From: Flagellimonas nanhaiensis
GTDB taxonomy: Bacteria > Bacteroidota > Bacteroidia > Flavobacteriales > Flavobacteriaceae
Length of the DNA stretch: 64,000 bases
Assembly (NCBI RefSeq): GCF_003382275.1
Contig: NZ_QTJX01000002.1
Span: 62,001-126,000, forward strand
Direction: 5' to 3'
The translations under genes were made by a program, and so were the position numbers. Under the pieces are notes generated by a model that made no database searches, was not told the DNA's origin, and saw only the letters and a program-made list of their open reading frames with translations. This document shows positions 9,692 to 17,926 of the stretch, piece by piece; within the stretch, counting starts at the first letter, position 1; each line of letters starts with the position of its first letter.

Positions 9692-9724
9692 TGCACAACC
9701 ATTTATACCCGATAACGTTGTGCA
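9692..9724 (+). repeat. Inverted repeat resembling a cassette recombination site
   Basis: TGCACAAC at 9692-9699 is the exact reverse complement of GTTGTGCA at 9717-9724, with a 17-nt spacer. A 10-bp palindrome TTGTGCACAA overlaps the right arm (9718-9727). It sits just upstream of the VOC gene, as attC-like sites flank mobile cassettes, but no integrase or second site is seen in the window. A 50-codon frame (9601-9753) crosses this site and is probably not a gene. Confidence 0.35.
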
Positions 9725-9742
9725 CAAGCTGTAAAAAACACT

Positions 9743-10120
9743 ATGGAATTTGATAGGACCGGAATAATATTATATACAAGTGAATATAAAAAATGTGTGG
9801 AATTCTACAGAAACATAATCGGACTTACAAAAATGTTTGAAACTGAAAATCTAACCTGTTTTAAGTTTGGAGGCTCTTATTTGATGGTGGAATTGGCGGA
9901 TGAGTATCGTGGAACTGAAACAGAATCGGACCGAATCAAAACTTGTTTGCGAATGAATGTCCCAAATGTGAAAGAACTTGCCGACAAACTGACCGAAAAA
10001 AATGTGGAAGTGGATTATCAAGAACATTCTTGGGGAACAATTGCGAAATTTTTTGACCCTGATGGCAATTTATGCGCGTTTAGGGATAGTGATACCTTTG
10101 AAAAACAAATAATCAAGTAA
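9743..10120 (+). CDS. VOC (glyoxalase/bleomycin-resistance fold) protein
   Basis: A 125-aa protein with two beta-alpha-beta-beta-beta modules of the vicinal-oxygen-chelate superfamily. The N-terminal module is VEFYRNIIGL ... FGGSYLMVEL and the C-terminal one ends DPDGNLCAFRD, the usual metal/substrate-side turn. It is soluble, with no signal. Members include glyoxalase I, dioxygenases and drug-binding proteins; nothing here selects one. The gene is more AT-rich than its neighbours and follows a cassette-like inverted repeat, so it may have been acquired. It converges on galT with a hairpin between them. Confidence 0.85.
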   Translation: MEFDRTGIILYTSEYKKCVEFYRNIIGLTKMFETENLTCFKFGGSYLMVELADEYRGTETESDRIKTCLRMNVPNVKELADKLTEKNVEVDYQEHSWGTIAKFFDPDGNLCAFRDSDTFEKQIIK

Positions 10121-10195
10121 AACAGATACTTTGCAATATCTTGGTTCTCCAATATCCAAAACCAATCCTTGCAATGCCAATATAAGTATTCCACC

Positions 10196-10223
10196 ATGCC
10201 ATAATTCTGTTATGGCATATTTT
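10196..10223 (+). terminator. Terminator after VOC gene
   Basis: Perfect 9-bp arms ATGCCATAA (10196-10204) and TTATGGCAT (10210-10218) with a 5-nt loop, followed by ATTTTTA. The minus-strand side has no T-run, so it serves the VOC gene rather than galT. Confidence 0.6.
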
Positions 10224-10228
10224 TATTG

Positions 10229-11269
10229 CTATTTATTTCTATAGTGGACATCAGACAATTGCCTTAAAGTTTCTGCTGCCTGCTCAGCTGTAATATCTCT
10301 TTGAGGGTCTGCAAACATTTCGTAGCCCACCATAAACTTCTTTACCGTCGCAGAACGCAACAAGGGAGGGTAAAATGACATATGAAAATGCCATTCTGGA
10401 TATTCCTTTCCATCGGTTGGTTTTTGATGTATCCCTGATGAATATGGAAAAGACGTACTGAAAAGGTTATCATATTTGGTGGTAACTTTTTTTATGATTT
10501 CAGCAAAACTTCTCCGCTCTTTTAAAGAGAGGCTTGTTATTTCCGGATGATGTTTTTTTGGTGCAATCAACACCTCGTATGGCCAAACAGCCCAATAAGG
10601 CACCAATGCTATAAAATCATTATTCTCGCAAACTATTCGTTCGTTTAGATCCATTTCCTGCTCCAAATAATCCTTCAACAAACTCCTGCCATGTTCTTTC
10701 CAATGGGCAAGTTGTTGTGTTGATTTTTTTTCCACTTCTTGAGGAATAGAACTCTGTGCCCATATCTGCCCATGCGGATGGGGGTTACTGCACCCCATGA
10801 GACTGCCCTTGTTCTCAAAAATCTGTACATTGGAGATATCATCCATTTGTCCCAAAACCTTATATTCATCTTGCCAGATGGCCACAACCTTTTCAATAGC
10901 ATCAATTTCCATTAAAGGAAGGGTCAGGGAATGATCTGGTGAAAAACAAACTACCTTACAAACACCCTTTTCTCCTTTTGCTTTCAACAAGCCTTCCTCA
11001 AACAAATTCCCAGGACCATCCACTTGCAATGCAGAAAAATCGTTCGTAAAGCTAAAAACAGTGTCATAGCTTGGATTTTTTTCGCCATTTGCCCTAACAT
11101 TTCCAGGGCACAAGTAGCAATTTGGGTCATAGGACACTTTTTGCCCTTCAACCACATCCTCTTGCCTTCCTCGCCACGGGCGTTTTGTTCTATGTGGAGA
11201 TACCAATATCCACTCACCAGTAAGGATATTATACCTTCTATGTGGATGTTTATTTATTTCCAACGTCAT
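10229..11269 (-). CDS. galT: Galactose-1-phosphate uridylyltransferase
   Basis: A Leloir-pathway enzyme that exchanges UDP between UDP-glucose and galactose-1-phosphate. The catalytic HPHGQ is at 164-168 (His166 carries the uridylyl group). CYLC at 51-54 and a downstream His-rich region correspond to the zinc site. 'WHFHMSFYPP' in the C-terminal half is the second HIT-like domain. 346 aa is the normal length. It is divergent from the mutarotase gene (237-bp gap). GalK and the sugar symporter lie on the same strand but upstream of the oppositely oriented mutarotase, so galT needs its own promoter. Confidence 0.97.
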   Translation of the reverse strand: MTLEINKHPHRRYNILTGEWILVSPHRTKRPWRGRQEDVVEGQKVSYDPNCYLCPGNVRANGEKNPSYDTVFSFTNDFSALQVDGPGNLFEEGLLKAKGEKGVCKVVCFSPDHSLTLPLMEIDAIEKVVAIWQDEYKVLGQMDDISNVQIFENKGSLMGCSNPHPHGQIWAQSSIPQEVEKKSTQQLAHWKEHGRSLLKDYLEQEMDLNERIVCENNDFIALVPYWAVWPYEVLIAPKKHHPEITSLSLKERRSFAEIIKKVTTKYDNLFSTSFPYSSGIHQKPTDGKEYPEWHFHMSFYPPLLRSATVKKFMVGYEMFADPQRDITAEQAAETLRQLSDVHYRNK

Positions 11270-11357
11270 TTCAGCTTATTTTTAGACTGTTTTTTCAAGA
11301 TTTACTATTTTACGGCTCCTATTGATCTAGTTGTTATCTTGAATATTGCACTATCTC

Positions 11358-11365
11358 CAAAGATA
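11358..11365 (-). promoter_or_regulatory. Candidate -7 box for galT
   Basis: Minus-strand TATCTTTG matches TAnnTTTG, 89 bp upstream of the galT start. No TTTG at correct spacing was found, so support is weak. Confidence 0.3.
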
Positions 11366-11506
11366 TGCATTGGATTGAGGTAGACACAACTATTACAAAC
11401 TCTTCAAACGAATTAATTTGGGTCAGGTGAATATTTGCAATAACCTTCCAAAATGGGAGTTCGGGATTACGGCCTTTGTTGATTTTATAGAAAAAAGAAG
11501 ACAGAA

Positions 11507-12442
11507 ATGAAATTTGAAGTACTCAAAAAATCCTGCGAAGGACTCGAGCTACTAGAGATAAAAAACACCATCAGTGGTGAATATATAAATATTGTACCTC
11601 ACTACGGCGGTGCAATTAACGAGGTTGTTTTAAAGAAAGGAGAAAAATTATACTCCGTACACAAATCGGCCAAAAATCTAAAGGAATTTGAGGAAGTATC
11701 CATTCCCCTGTACTCCGGTACTTTCCTTGCTCCTTTTCCCAACCGAATAAAAAATGGGCATTACCGGTTTGATGGGATCGATTATCAATTAGAGCTTTCT
11801 GATGTTGGTCTGCCCAATGCCATACATGGCTTCATGTACAAGCATCCGTTTACATTACAATCCTTTAACAAGAATACTGGAGAAGTGGTCATGGAGGCGG
11901 AATTTACGGGAGACAAAGGATATCCCTTTAAGCTAAATTTCACAAACACTTATAAACTTGAAGAAGGCAGGTTATCCGTAAAATCATCTGTAAAGAATGT
12001 AAATGGAAAAAATATACCTTTTGGAATGGGATGGCATCCGTACATTTCCACTGGAACCGATATAGATTTAATGAAACTTCGGATACCGGGCACTTCAATG
12101 TTTGAACAGGACAAGAATTCAATTCCTACAGGGAACATCTTGGAAAATTCCAAATTTCAGGATTTCAATGACATTTCTACTCAATCCATGGACGATTGCT
12201 ACAAATTGGAGGGCAACAGCACACATCTTTTGGATCCAGTTAAGGACCTGGAAATAATCATTGAACAGCAAATGGGAAACAAAGCCTTTAATTACGGCAT
12301 GTATTTTATCCCTTCGAGTAGAGATTGTATTGCCATAGAGCCCATGACCCTTCCTCCCAATGGATTCAATTCTGTTAATGGATTGGCAACCCTTAAAACA
12401 GACGAAACCATTGAAGCACAATTTTCAATAAAATTGGTATAG
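11507..12442 (+). CDS. Aldose 1-epimerase (galactose mutarotase family)
   Basis: Interconverts the alpha and beta anomers of galactose or another sugar before GalK. The 311-aa protein is an all-beta supersandwich. Visible markers are 'APFPNRIKNGHYRFDG' (conserved Asn-Arg), 'NAIHGF' (catalytic His region), 'GMGWHPY' (second His) and 'IAIEPMT', containing the conserved Glu expected as general base. There is no signal peptide, so it is cytoplasmic. It is divergent from galT and convergent with the SSS symporter, placing it inside the galactose cluster. The specific anomeric substrate is inferred from context. Confidence 0.92.
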   Translation: MKFEVLKKSCEGLELLEIKNTISGEYINIVPHYGGAINEVVLKKGEKLYSVHKSAKNLKEFEEVSIPLYSGTFLAPFPNRIKNGHYRFDGIDYQLELSDVGLPNAIHGFMYKHPFTLQSFNKNTGEVVMEAEFTGDKGYPFKLNFTNTYKLEEGRLSVKSSVKNVNGKNIPFGMGWHPYISTGTDIDLMKLRIPGTSMFEQDKNSIPTGNILENSKFQDFNDISTQSMDDCYKLEGNSTHLLDPVKDLEIIIEQQMGNKAFNYGMYFIPSSRDCIAIEPMTLPPNGFNSVNGLATLKTDETIEAQFSIKLV

Positions 12443-12467
12443 AACATCCCACTAAACATCAAAAAAA

Positions 12468-14129
12468 TTACCAAAAAACAGCATAGACTGCTGCCAAAAT
12501 TATCATGATGGCAAAAGCTCCACTATTGAAGGTGGTATCTGTTTTAAATGTCTTTTGAGTAAATACGATTCCTTTTTCATCATCAGCACCCTTGTTCTGA
12601 AGGTGACTGACCATCATAATAACACCCATAGTTATCAGGCATGTCAAACCCATTTGATTCATCCAGGGTAATGAAGGAAATAAGCCCTCCAACGCAGTAT
12701 TCTCAAACCAACCTTTAGGTCCAACCTTGAAGAACATTGCAACAGGTATGGAACTTAATACACCAATTATTGCTCCATTATTAGTTGCTCTTTTCCAGAA
12801 AAGCCCCAGTAAGAAAACGGCCAAAATACCTGGACTTACCACTCCTGTATATTCCTGTATGAACTGGAAAGCTTGGTCCAGACCTCCTAACAAAGGTGCT
12901 ATCAAGGCAGCTATGATAAGGGCTGAAGCGGCTGATAGCCTACCTACTTTTACTGTTGCTTTATTGCTTGCATTTTTATTAATATGCTGCCTATAGATAT
13001 CCATAGTGAAAATAGTAGCCGTTGAATTCAGCATTGAAGCCAACGACGATACTATTGCTGCAGCCAATGCCGCTATGGCAACTCCTTTTAAGCCTGTGGG
13101 CAGAAATTGCATCAACCATGGGTATGCCTTGTCCGAAGCGCCTGACGAAGGCATATTGACCATTCCCTGATTTCCAAGGTTAGAAAGTATCTCGGGGTCT
13201 TGAACAATAACATATGCTGCAATTCCTGGAATTACAACTACCAATGGAATTACCAGCTTTAAAAATGCTGCAAACAAAATGCCTTTCTGGGATTCTTTTA
13301 GGGATTTAGCGGCCAAAGTTCTCTGTATGATGTACTGATTAAAACCAAAATAGTATAGATTGGCCACCCACAAGCCCCCTACGAGTACGCCTATCCCTGG
13401 AAGATTCACATATTCCGGGTTGCTTTTATCCAAAATCATATCAAAATGTCCGGGAGCCGATTCATAAATGATCTGCAATCCAGCCATGAACCCTTGATCG
13501 TTGGAGACCGCATTCAACGCAAGATATGTGGTAACCAATCCACCCAAAACCAGAAAAACAACTTGAATGATATCGGTCCAAGCTACTGCCGATAAGCCTC
13601 CATATAGTGAATAAGCTGCTGCGAAAAGCGCCAAACCAATAATTGCATAGCCCAGGTCTATTCCCAAAATGGTCTTTAAGGCTATTCCCCCTAGGTACAA
13701 TACTGAGGTTAGGTTTACAAAAACATATAGTCCAATCCAGAAGATTGCCAAAATTGTTTTCAGATTGGTTGAATATCTTTTTTCAACAAACTCAGGAATA
13801 GTGTATAGTTTCTTTTCAATAAAAATGGGCAAAAAGTATTTTCCAACGATAATCAAGGTGAGGGCTCCCATCCATTCATAGGATGCTATCCCAAGTCCAA
13901 GGGCAAAACCGGACCCTGACATTCCAATAAACTGTTCTGCCGATATATTTGCCGCTATCAATGATGCTCCAATTGCCCACCAGGGAAGCGATTTACTCGC
14001 CAAAAAATAATCCTCTGCGGTTTTTTGTTTCCCGTCCTTGTTTCTAGATACCCATAATCCTATGACCAATATTAAAGCGGCATAGCATACAAAGACCAAA
14101 TAGTCCCAGAATTCAAAATTATTTTGCAT
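12468..14129 (-). CDS. Sodium/sugar symporter, SSS family (SGLT-like)
   Basis: Sodium-coupled importer of 553 aa with about 14 membrane segments. 'ISAEQFIGMSGSGFALG' near 63-79 is the conserved TM1/2 region of SGLT-type transporters. 'YNFGFNQYIIQRTLAAKS'-type sequence near 261-276 is the family signature after TM7. Close to the galactose transporter vSGLT in pattern, and flanked by galK and the mutarotase, so galactose is the likely substrate. It lies downstream of galK on the same strand with a 116-bp gap that holds a short coding-like frame. Confidence 0.92.
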   Translation of the reverse strand: MQNNFEFWDYLVFVCYAALILVIGLWVSRNKDGKQKTAEDYFLASKSLPWWAIGASLIAANISAEQFIGMSGSGFALGLGIASYEWMGALTLIIVGKYFLPIFIEKKLYTIPEFVEKRYSTNLKTILAIFWIGLYVFVNLTSVLYLGGIALKTILGIDLGYAIIGLALFAAAYSLYGGLSAVAWTDIIQVVFLVLGGLVTTYLALNAVSNDQGFMAGLQIIYESAPGHFDMILDKSNPEYVNLPGIGVLVGGLWVANLYYFGFNQYIIQRTLAAKSLKESQKGILFAAFLKLVIPLVVVIPGIAAYVIVQDPEILSNLGNQGMVNMPSSGASDKAYPWLMQFLPTGLKGVAIAALAAAIVSSLASMLNSTATIFTMDIYRQHINKNASNKATVKVGRLSAASALIIAALIAPLLGGLDQAFQFIQEYTGVVSPGILAVFLLGLFWKRATNNGAIIGVLSSIPVAMFFKVGPKGWFENTALEGLFPSLPWMNQMGLTCLITMGVIMMVSHLQNKGADDEKGIVFTQKTFKTDTTFNSGAFAIMIILAAVYAVFW

Positions 14130-14136
14130 AATCTAA

Positions 14137-14205
14137 TCAATAGTTGGTTGGTATATTCTCTTGCCCGGGCATAAAATGAAGTGGGTCAGTTCCTTCTGCA
14201 CTCAT
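14137..14205 (-). other. Short coding-like frame upstream of the sugar symporter
   Basis: A 22-codon frame on the minus strand runs from ATG at 14205 to TGA at 14137 and reads MSAEGTDPLHFMPGQENIPT plus two residues. The same frame stays open upstream to a stop inside the end of galK, with protein-like composition. It ends 8 bp before the symporter start. It could be a leader peptide, the remnant of a lost gene's C-terminus, or chance. No ribosome-binding site stands out. Confidence 0.25.
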
Positions 14206-14245
14206 TCCATTTCGCCCATTTTCAGACAAGCTTACATCATAGTAT

Positions 14246-15376
14246 TCAATTGGTTTGTCTTGTTATGGTAACACCATCACCAGTACTTACCATAATGGGT
14301 GTAAGCTCTATATTAAATTTCTTGTAATACGCTTTTGCAACTTTTTCAATGTAGGCCTTTAATCCAGATTTATGTACCAGGTTGATTGTACAACCGCCAA
14401 AACCACCGCCCATCATCCTCGAGCCGATTACATCAGTGTACTCCTTTGAAAATTCTACCAGAAAATCCAGCTCCGGACAACTTACTTCATATAAATGCTG
14501 CAACCCATGATGGGATTCATACAAGCATTTCCCCAAAAAACTCAGGTCTCCTTTAGCCAATTCTTTTACTCCCTTAACTACCCGCTCATTTTCCTGGGTA
14601 ACATAAAGGGCTCTATTATAGAGCTTAGCTGGCATAAATCCTTCCATCTTTTTCACTGACTCTGACGTAACATCACATAAATATTTATATGAAGTTTTTG
14701 ATTTTTGATTAATCATGTCGAGAGCCGCCTGACACTCTTCCCGTCTGGTATTGTACTCACTTGTGGACAGGTTATGTGACACATTGGTGTTTAAGAGTAC
14801 AATTTTATAAGGATTGAAATCAGCCTCAACATATTCATACTCGAGTGTCTTGCAGTTCAACTTAATGAGCTGATTTTTTTTGCCCATTACAACTGCAAAC
14901 TGATCCATGATTCCACACTTGGTCCCAACAAAATTATGTTCAGCATCCCTAGAAAGCTCTATGAGCTGCATTTCAGAAAGCTCTAGCCCAAACAACTCGT
15001 TGAGTCCTTTGGCCAAACCACATTCCAACGCTGCGGAAGAGCTTATGCCACTTCCCATGGGCAAGCTACTTGAGATGACGCAATCGAATCCGCCCAATTG
15101 CTCACCCTTGATCTTTTGAATTTCCGCAATTACTCCTAAAATGTAGTTGTGCCAGTGAAAATTGCTTTTCTCAATACTATCAAGATCAACACTGAACCCA
15201 CTTTTGTAATCCCCTGACTTTATTGTACACGTTCTGGTACCATTTTTACTAAGGGATAGTTCAATTGTCTTTTCAATAGCGGTAGGAAGTACGAATCCAC
15301 CATTATAATCCGTATGCCCCCCTATTAGGTTGATTCTTCCAGGGGACTTTACGATAATTTCAGCTTTAAAACTCAT
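14246..15376 (-). CDS. galK: Galactokinase
   Basis: Phosphorylates galactose at C1 with ATP. A GHMP kinase of 376 aa: the galactokinase signature around PGRINLIGGHTDYNGG is at 12-27, the phosphate loop is LPMGSGISSSAA near 105-116, and motif 3 is MMGGGFGGCTI near 330-340. Cytoplasmic. It follows the Gfo/Idh/MocA gene by 19 bp on the same strand, so it may be the downstream part of the long uronate operon and link the two pathways. Confidence 0.97.
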   Translation of the reverse strand: MSFKAEIIVKSPGRINLIGGHTDYNGGFVLPTAIEKTIELSLSKNGTRTCTIKSGDYKSGFSVDLDSIEKSNFHWHNYILGVIAEIQKIKGEQLGGFDCVISSSLPMGSGISSSAALECGLAKGLNELFGLELSEMQLIELSRDAEHNFVGTKCGIMDQFAVVMGKKNQLIKLNCKTLEYEYVEADFNPYKIVLLNTNVSHNLSTSEYNTRREECQAALDMINQKSKTSYKYLCDVTSESVKKMEGFMPAKLYNRALYVTQENERVVKGVKELAKGDLSFLGKCLYESHHGLQHLYEVSCPELDFLVEFSKEYTDVIGSRMMGGGFGGCTINLVHKSGLKAYIEKVAKAYYKKFNIELTPIMVSTGDGVTITRQTN

Positions 15377-15395
15377 TAAAATCTTTTTGAAAATA

Positions 15396-16583
15396 CTAAT
15401 GTATTGTCAATCCGTCTTTTCGTTTTATCATTTTTCCTTGATACATGGCATCAAGTCCCATTTGAACACAAACCGAGGTGTCCGCGCCACTTTTTATTCC
15501 AGAAAGTGGTTGTTCGTTATTTAGAATACCATCCCTGAAATCCATCAAGGCCTGCTTGCTCGGTTCTTCATGCTCTATGTTTATTGGGATGCCTTTATTA
15601 TCATTCCAATTTACAGTGGCACCCGAGACACCGTCCACATTCCCAAATTCTTTTTCAAATCCCTTTTCCGGATAAAACCATGCTTTTAATTGACCCATTA
15701 CAATGCTTCCTTTGTCGCCAAGAATCTTTACTTGGTAATCACCCATGGCATTGCTGGTGAGACATGTAAATTTGGCCTTGACCCCATTGGGATAGCTATA
15801 AATCAAATGAATGTTGTCAAAGGTCTCTCTACCGTCTTTCCAATAATCAATACCTCCTACTCCTACGACACTTTCCGGCACATCTTCCAAAACCCAGTTT
15901 GCAAAATCCAGTTGATGCGAACATAGTTCTGCCAGCAATCCTCCGGAGAATTCTCGGTACATTCTCCAGTTTATGGCCTTCTCCCACTTAGGGTCAGGAA
16001 CTGGACGTCTCCAATTTCCGTTTCTGTTCCATTGAAACTCAAAAGCGGTAATCTTACCTATTTTCCCCTGTTTTATGAGCCCCACTATATGCTGGTACAA
16101 TCGAGAGCTATGAAATTGATGGCCCACCTGGAAAATTGCATCGGTTTGTGAGACCTTGCTGACCATTTGTGAAATTCCATCGTATCCCTTGGCCATTGTT
16201 TTTTCACAAAACACATGTTTTCCTGCGTCCAATGCATCAATTGCAATTTGGGAATGTGTACTGAACGGAGTGGTCACTAGAACGGCATCAATATCTTTAT
16301 TGTCCAATAACTTACGATAGTCCGAGTAAGTCGTAACATTGCCCCCAGCCATTTGTTTGCCCTCTTCCAATCGAAAAGGAATTACATCGCAACAACCCAC
16401 GGTTCTTAGACCTTTTATTTGGTTTATGGCCGGCATCAAACCTGTTCCCCTATCACCAGTCCCTATTATTCCAAGATTGATCATATCTCCTGCATTGCTC
16501 TTGTTTGCAAAAGAAACTATAGGGTTGCAGGCAATAGCGGTTGTTGCAATTCCTCCCTTAACAATGAATTCTCTCCGTTTCAT
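15396..16583 (-). CDS. Gfo/Idh/MocA oxidoreductase, Tat-exported type
   Basis: A 395-aa NAD(P)-binding protein. The N-terminus MKRREFIVKGG plus a hydrophobic run looks like a Tat signal (RRE-F variant), so it is probably exported folded with its cofactor. The Rossmann motif follows as GIIGTGDRG near 39-47. The usual EKP catalytic motif is EKT here ('FCEKTMAKG', near 128), an unusual substitution. The C-terminal domain carries the alpha/beta substrate fold with an NWR-MYREFSGG stretch. The substrate is probably a sugar or keto-sugar. It lies 7 bp downstream of a second family member. Confidence 0.88.
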   Translation of the reverse strand: MKRREFIVKGGIATTAIACNPIVSFANKSNAGDMINLGIIGTGDRGTGLMPAINQIKGLRTVGCCDVIPFRLEEGKQMAGGNVTTYSDYRKLLDNKDIDAVLVTTPFSTHSQIAIDALDAGKHVFCEKTMAKGYDGISQMVSKVSQTDAIFQVGHQFHSSRLYQHIVGLIKQGKIGKITAFEFQWNRNGNWRRPVPDPKWEKAINWRMYREFSGGLLAELCSHQLDFANWVLEDVPESVVGVGGIDYWKDGRETFDNIHLIYSYPNGVKAKFTCLTSNAMGDYQVKILGDKGSIVMGQLKAWFYPEKGFEKEFGNVDGVSGATVNWNDNKGIPINIEHEEPSKQALMDFRDGILNNEQPLSGIKSGADTSVCVQMGLDAMYQGKMIKRKDGLTIH

Positions 16584-16590
16584 ATTTGTT

Positions 16591-17922
16591 TTAAAGTTTT
16601 GGCTCCCAGCCCTTTTCGTACTCTCGTTTCCAGCTTTTCATAACCTCATCATTATTTTTCACCTTTCCGGTCACAGTATCTATCTCTAAAGTGTGCCCTG
16701 CATCCTGTGCCATGTTGCCCAGATGGCAAAGCATAGTGGAGATGCTGGCATCATTGATATCTGAATTCAGTGATTCGTCTTTTCTAATTGCATTAAAAAA
16801 ATTGCCCACATGATCCACATCAAGACCACCTATGCCCGTAGTATTAGTGGAATTGCTTTGTTGTGATTGTTCAAACTCAAATTTCAAAGGATTTCCTCCT
16901 AAATCATACAATCTATAAGACTCCCTACTAAGTTCAATAGTTCCCTTGCTACCATATATGGTAGCTCCTCTACCAGGTCTTTCGGGTTTCATTATCCCTC
17001 TGCTGTGACCTGTCCAAGTTAGGAATTTATTACCGGGAAAGTGATAGGTCACCTGCTGATTATCAATAAACTGCCAATCGTCATCATAGGTATATTTTCC
17101 ACCAAAGGAAGTAACAGTTTCAGGCAAATCAACGCCCAAGGCCCAGCGACATATATCAATCTCATGTGTGCCGTTGTTATGTATCTCACCAGTGCCCCAG
17201 CTGCGAAACCAATGCCAATTATAAGGATGAATGTTATCGCGATAGTCCTCTCTAGGAGCAGGTCCCTGCCATAATTCCCAATCTAACGTGGAAGGCACAT
17301 CCACCTTTTGTCCAATCCCAATGGAACCACGGTTATTTGAATAATAGGCCTCTCCTTTATACACTTCTCCAATGAGACCTTTCCTTATATCTTCAACAGC
17401 CATCATCGAGGTACGGGCCGATCGTTGTTGGTTACCCATCTGCACCTTCTTTCCATATTTATTTTGAGCGGCCACCAAGAGATCATTTTCATGAGGGTTG
17501 TGACTACAAGGTTTTTCAACATAGACATGTTTGCCTGCTTGCATTGCCATTATGGCCATAGGAGCGTGCCAGTGCTCTGGGGTTGCGATAAAAACGGCAT
17601 CGACGTCCTTATCTTCGAGAATCTTTCGAAAATCCTTTTCAACTTTTGGCACATAACCAATGGTTTCTTGGCACCAAGCATTGTGCTGTTCGATGATGAC
17701 ATCATCAACATCACAATTGTAGAGAATCTTTGCGTTGGGGTCTTGGTGAATGGCCAGGACGTGGGCCTTAGCCCTACTTCGTACCCCAATTACCGCACAA
17801 TTTATTTTTTCGTTGGCCCCTAATATATTGGCATAGCTACTTTTTGGCACCATAAAACCTCCTAAGCCGATTGCTGCACTACCAGCTGCAGTCTTTTTAA
17901 TAAAACTTCTTCGCGTTCCCAT
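16591..17922 (-). CDS. Gfo/Idh/MocA oxidoreductase, Tat-exported type
   Basis: A 443-aa paralogue of the downstream gene. The N-terminus MGTRRSFIKKTAAGSAAIGLGG is a good Tat signal (RRSF-K). The cofactor domain follows, with 'INCAVIGVRSRAK', a variant of the GxGxxG loop, and the normal EKP motif ('HVYVEKPCSHN'). The C-terminal part contains 'HWFRSWGTGEIHNNGTHEID', typical of the large subgroup found in Bacteroidota beside DUF1080 proteins. It starts 4 bp after the stop of the DUF1080 gene, so all three are in one operon. The reaction is probably oxidation or reduction of a glycoside C3 or related position; unproven. Confidence 0.88.
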   Translation of the reverse strand: MGTRRSFIKKTAAGSAAIGLGGFMVPKSSYANILGANEKINCAVIGVRSRAKAHVLAIHQDPNAKILYNCDVDDVIIEQHNAWCQETIGYVPKVEKDFRKILEDKDVDAVFIATPEHWHAPMAIMAMQAGKHVYVEKPCSHNPHENDLLVAAQNKYGKKVQMGNQQRSARTSMMAVEDIRKGLIGEVYKGEAYYSNNRGSIGIGQKVDVPSTLDWELWQGPAPREDYRDNIHPYNWHWFRSWGTGEIHNNGTHEIDICRWALGVDLPETVTSFGGKYTYDDDWQFIDNQQVTYHFPGNKFLTWTGHSRGIMKPERPGRGATIYGSKGTIELSRESYRLYDLGGNPLKFEFEQSQQSNSTNTTGIGGLDVDHVGNFFNAIRKDESLNSDINDASISTMLCHLGNMAQDAGHTLEIDTVTGKVKNNDEVMKSWKREYEKGWEPKL

Positions 17923-17926
17923 TGTA

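Noticed and set aside
9601-9753. 50-codon frame upstream of the VOC gene.
   Set aside because: Much of it translates the inverted repeat, it overlaps the VOC start, and it has no recognisable family; kept only as a remark on the repeat.
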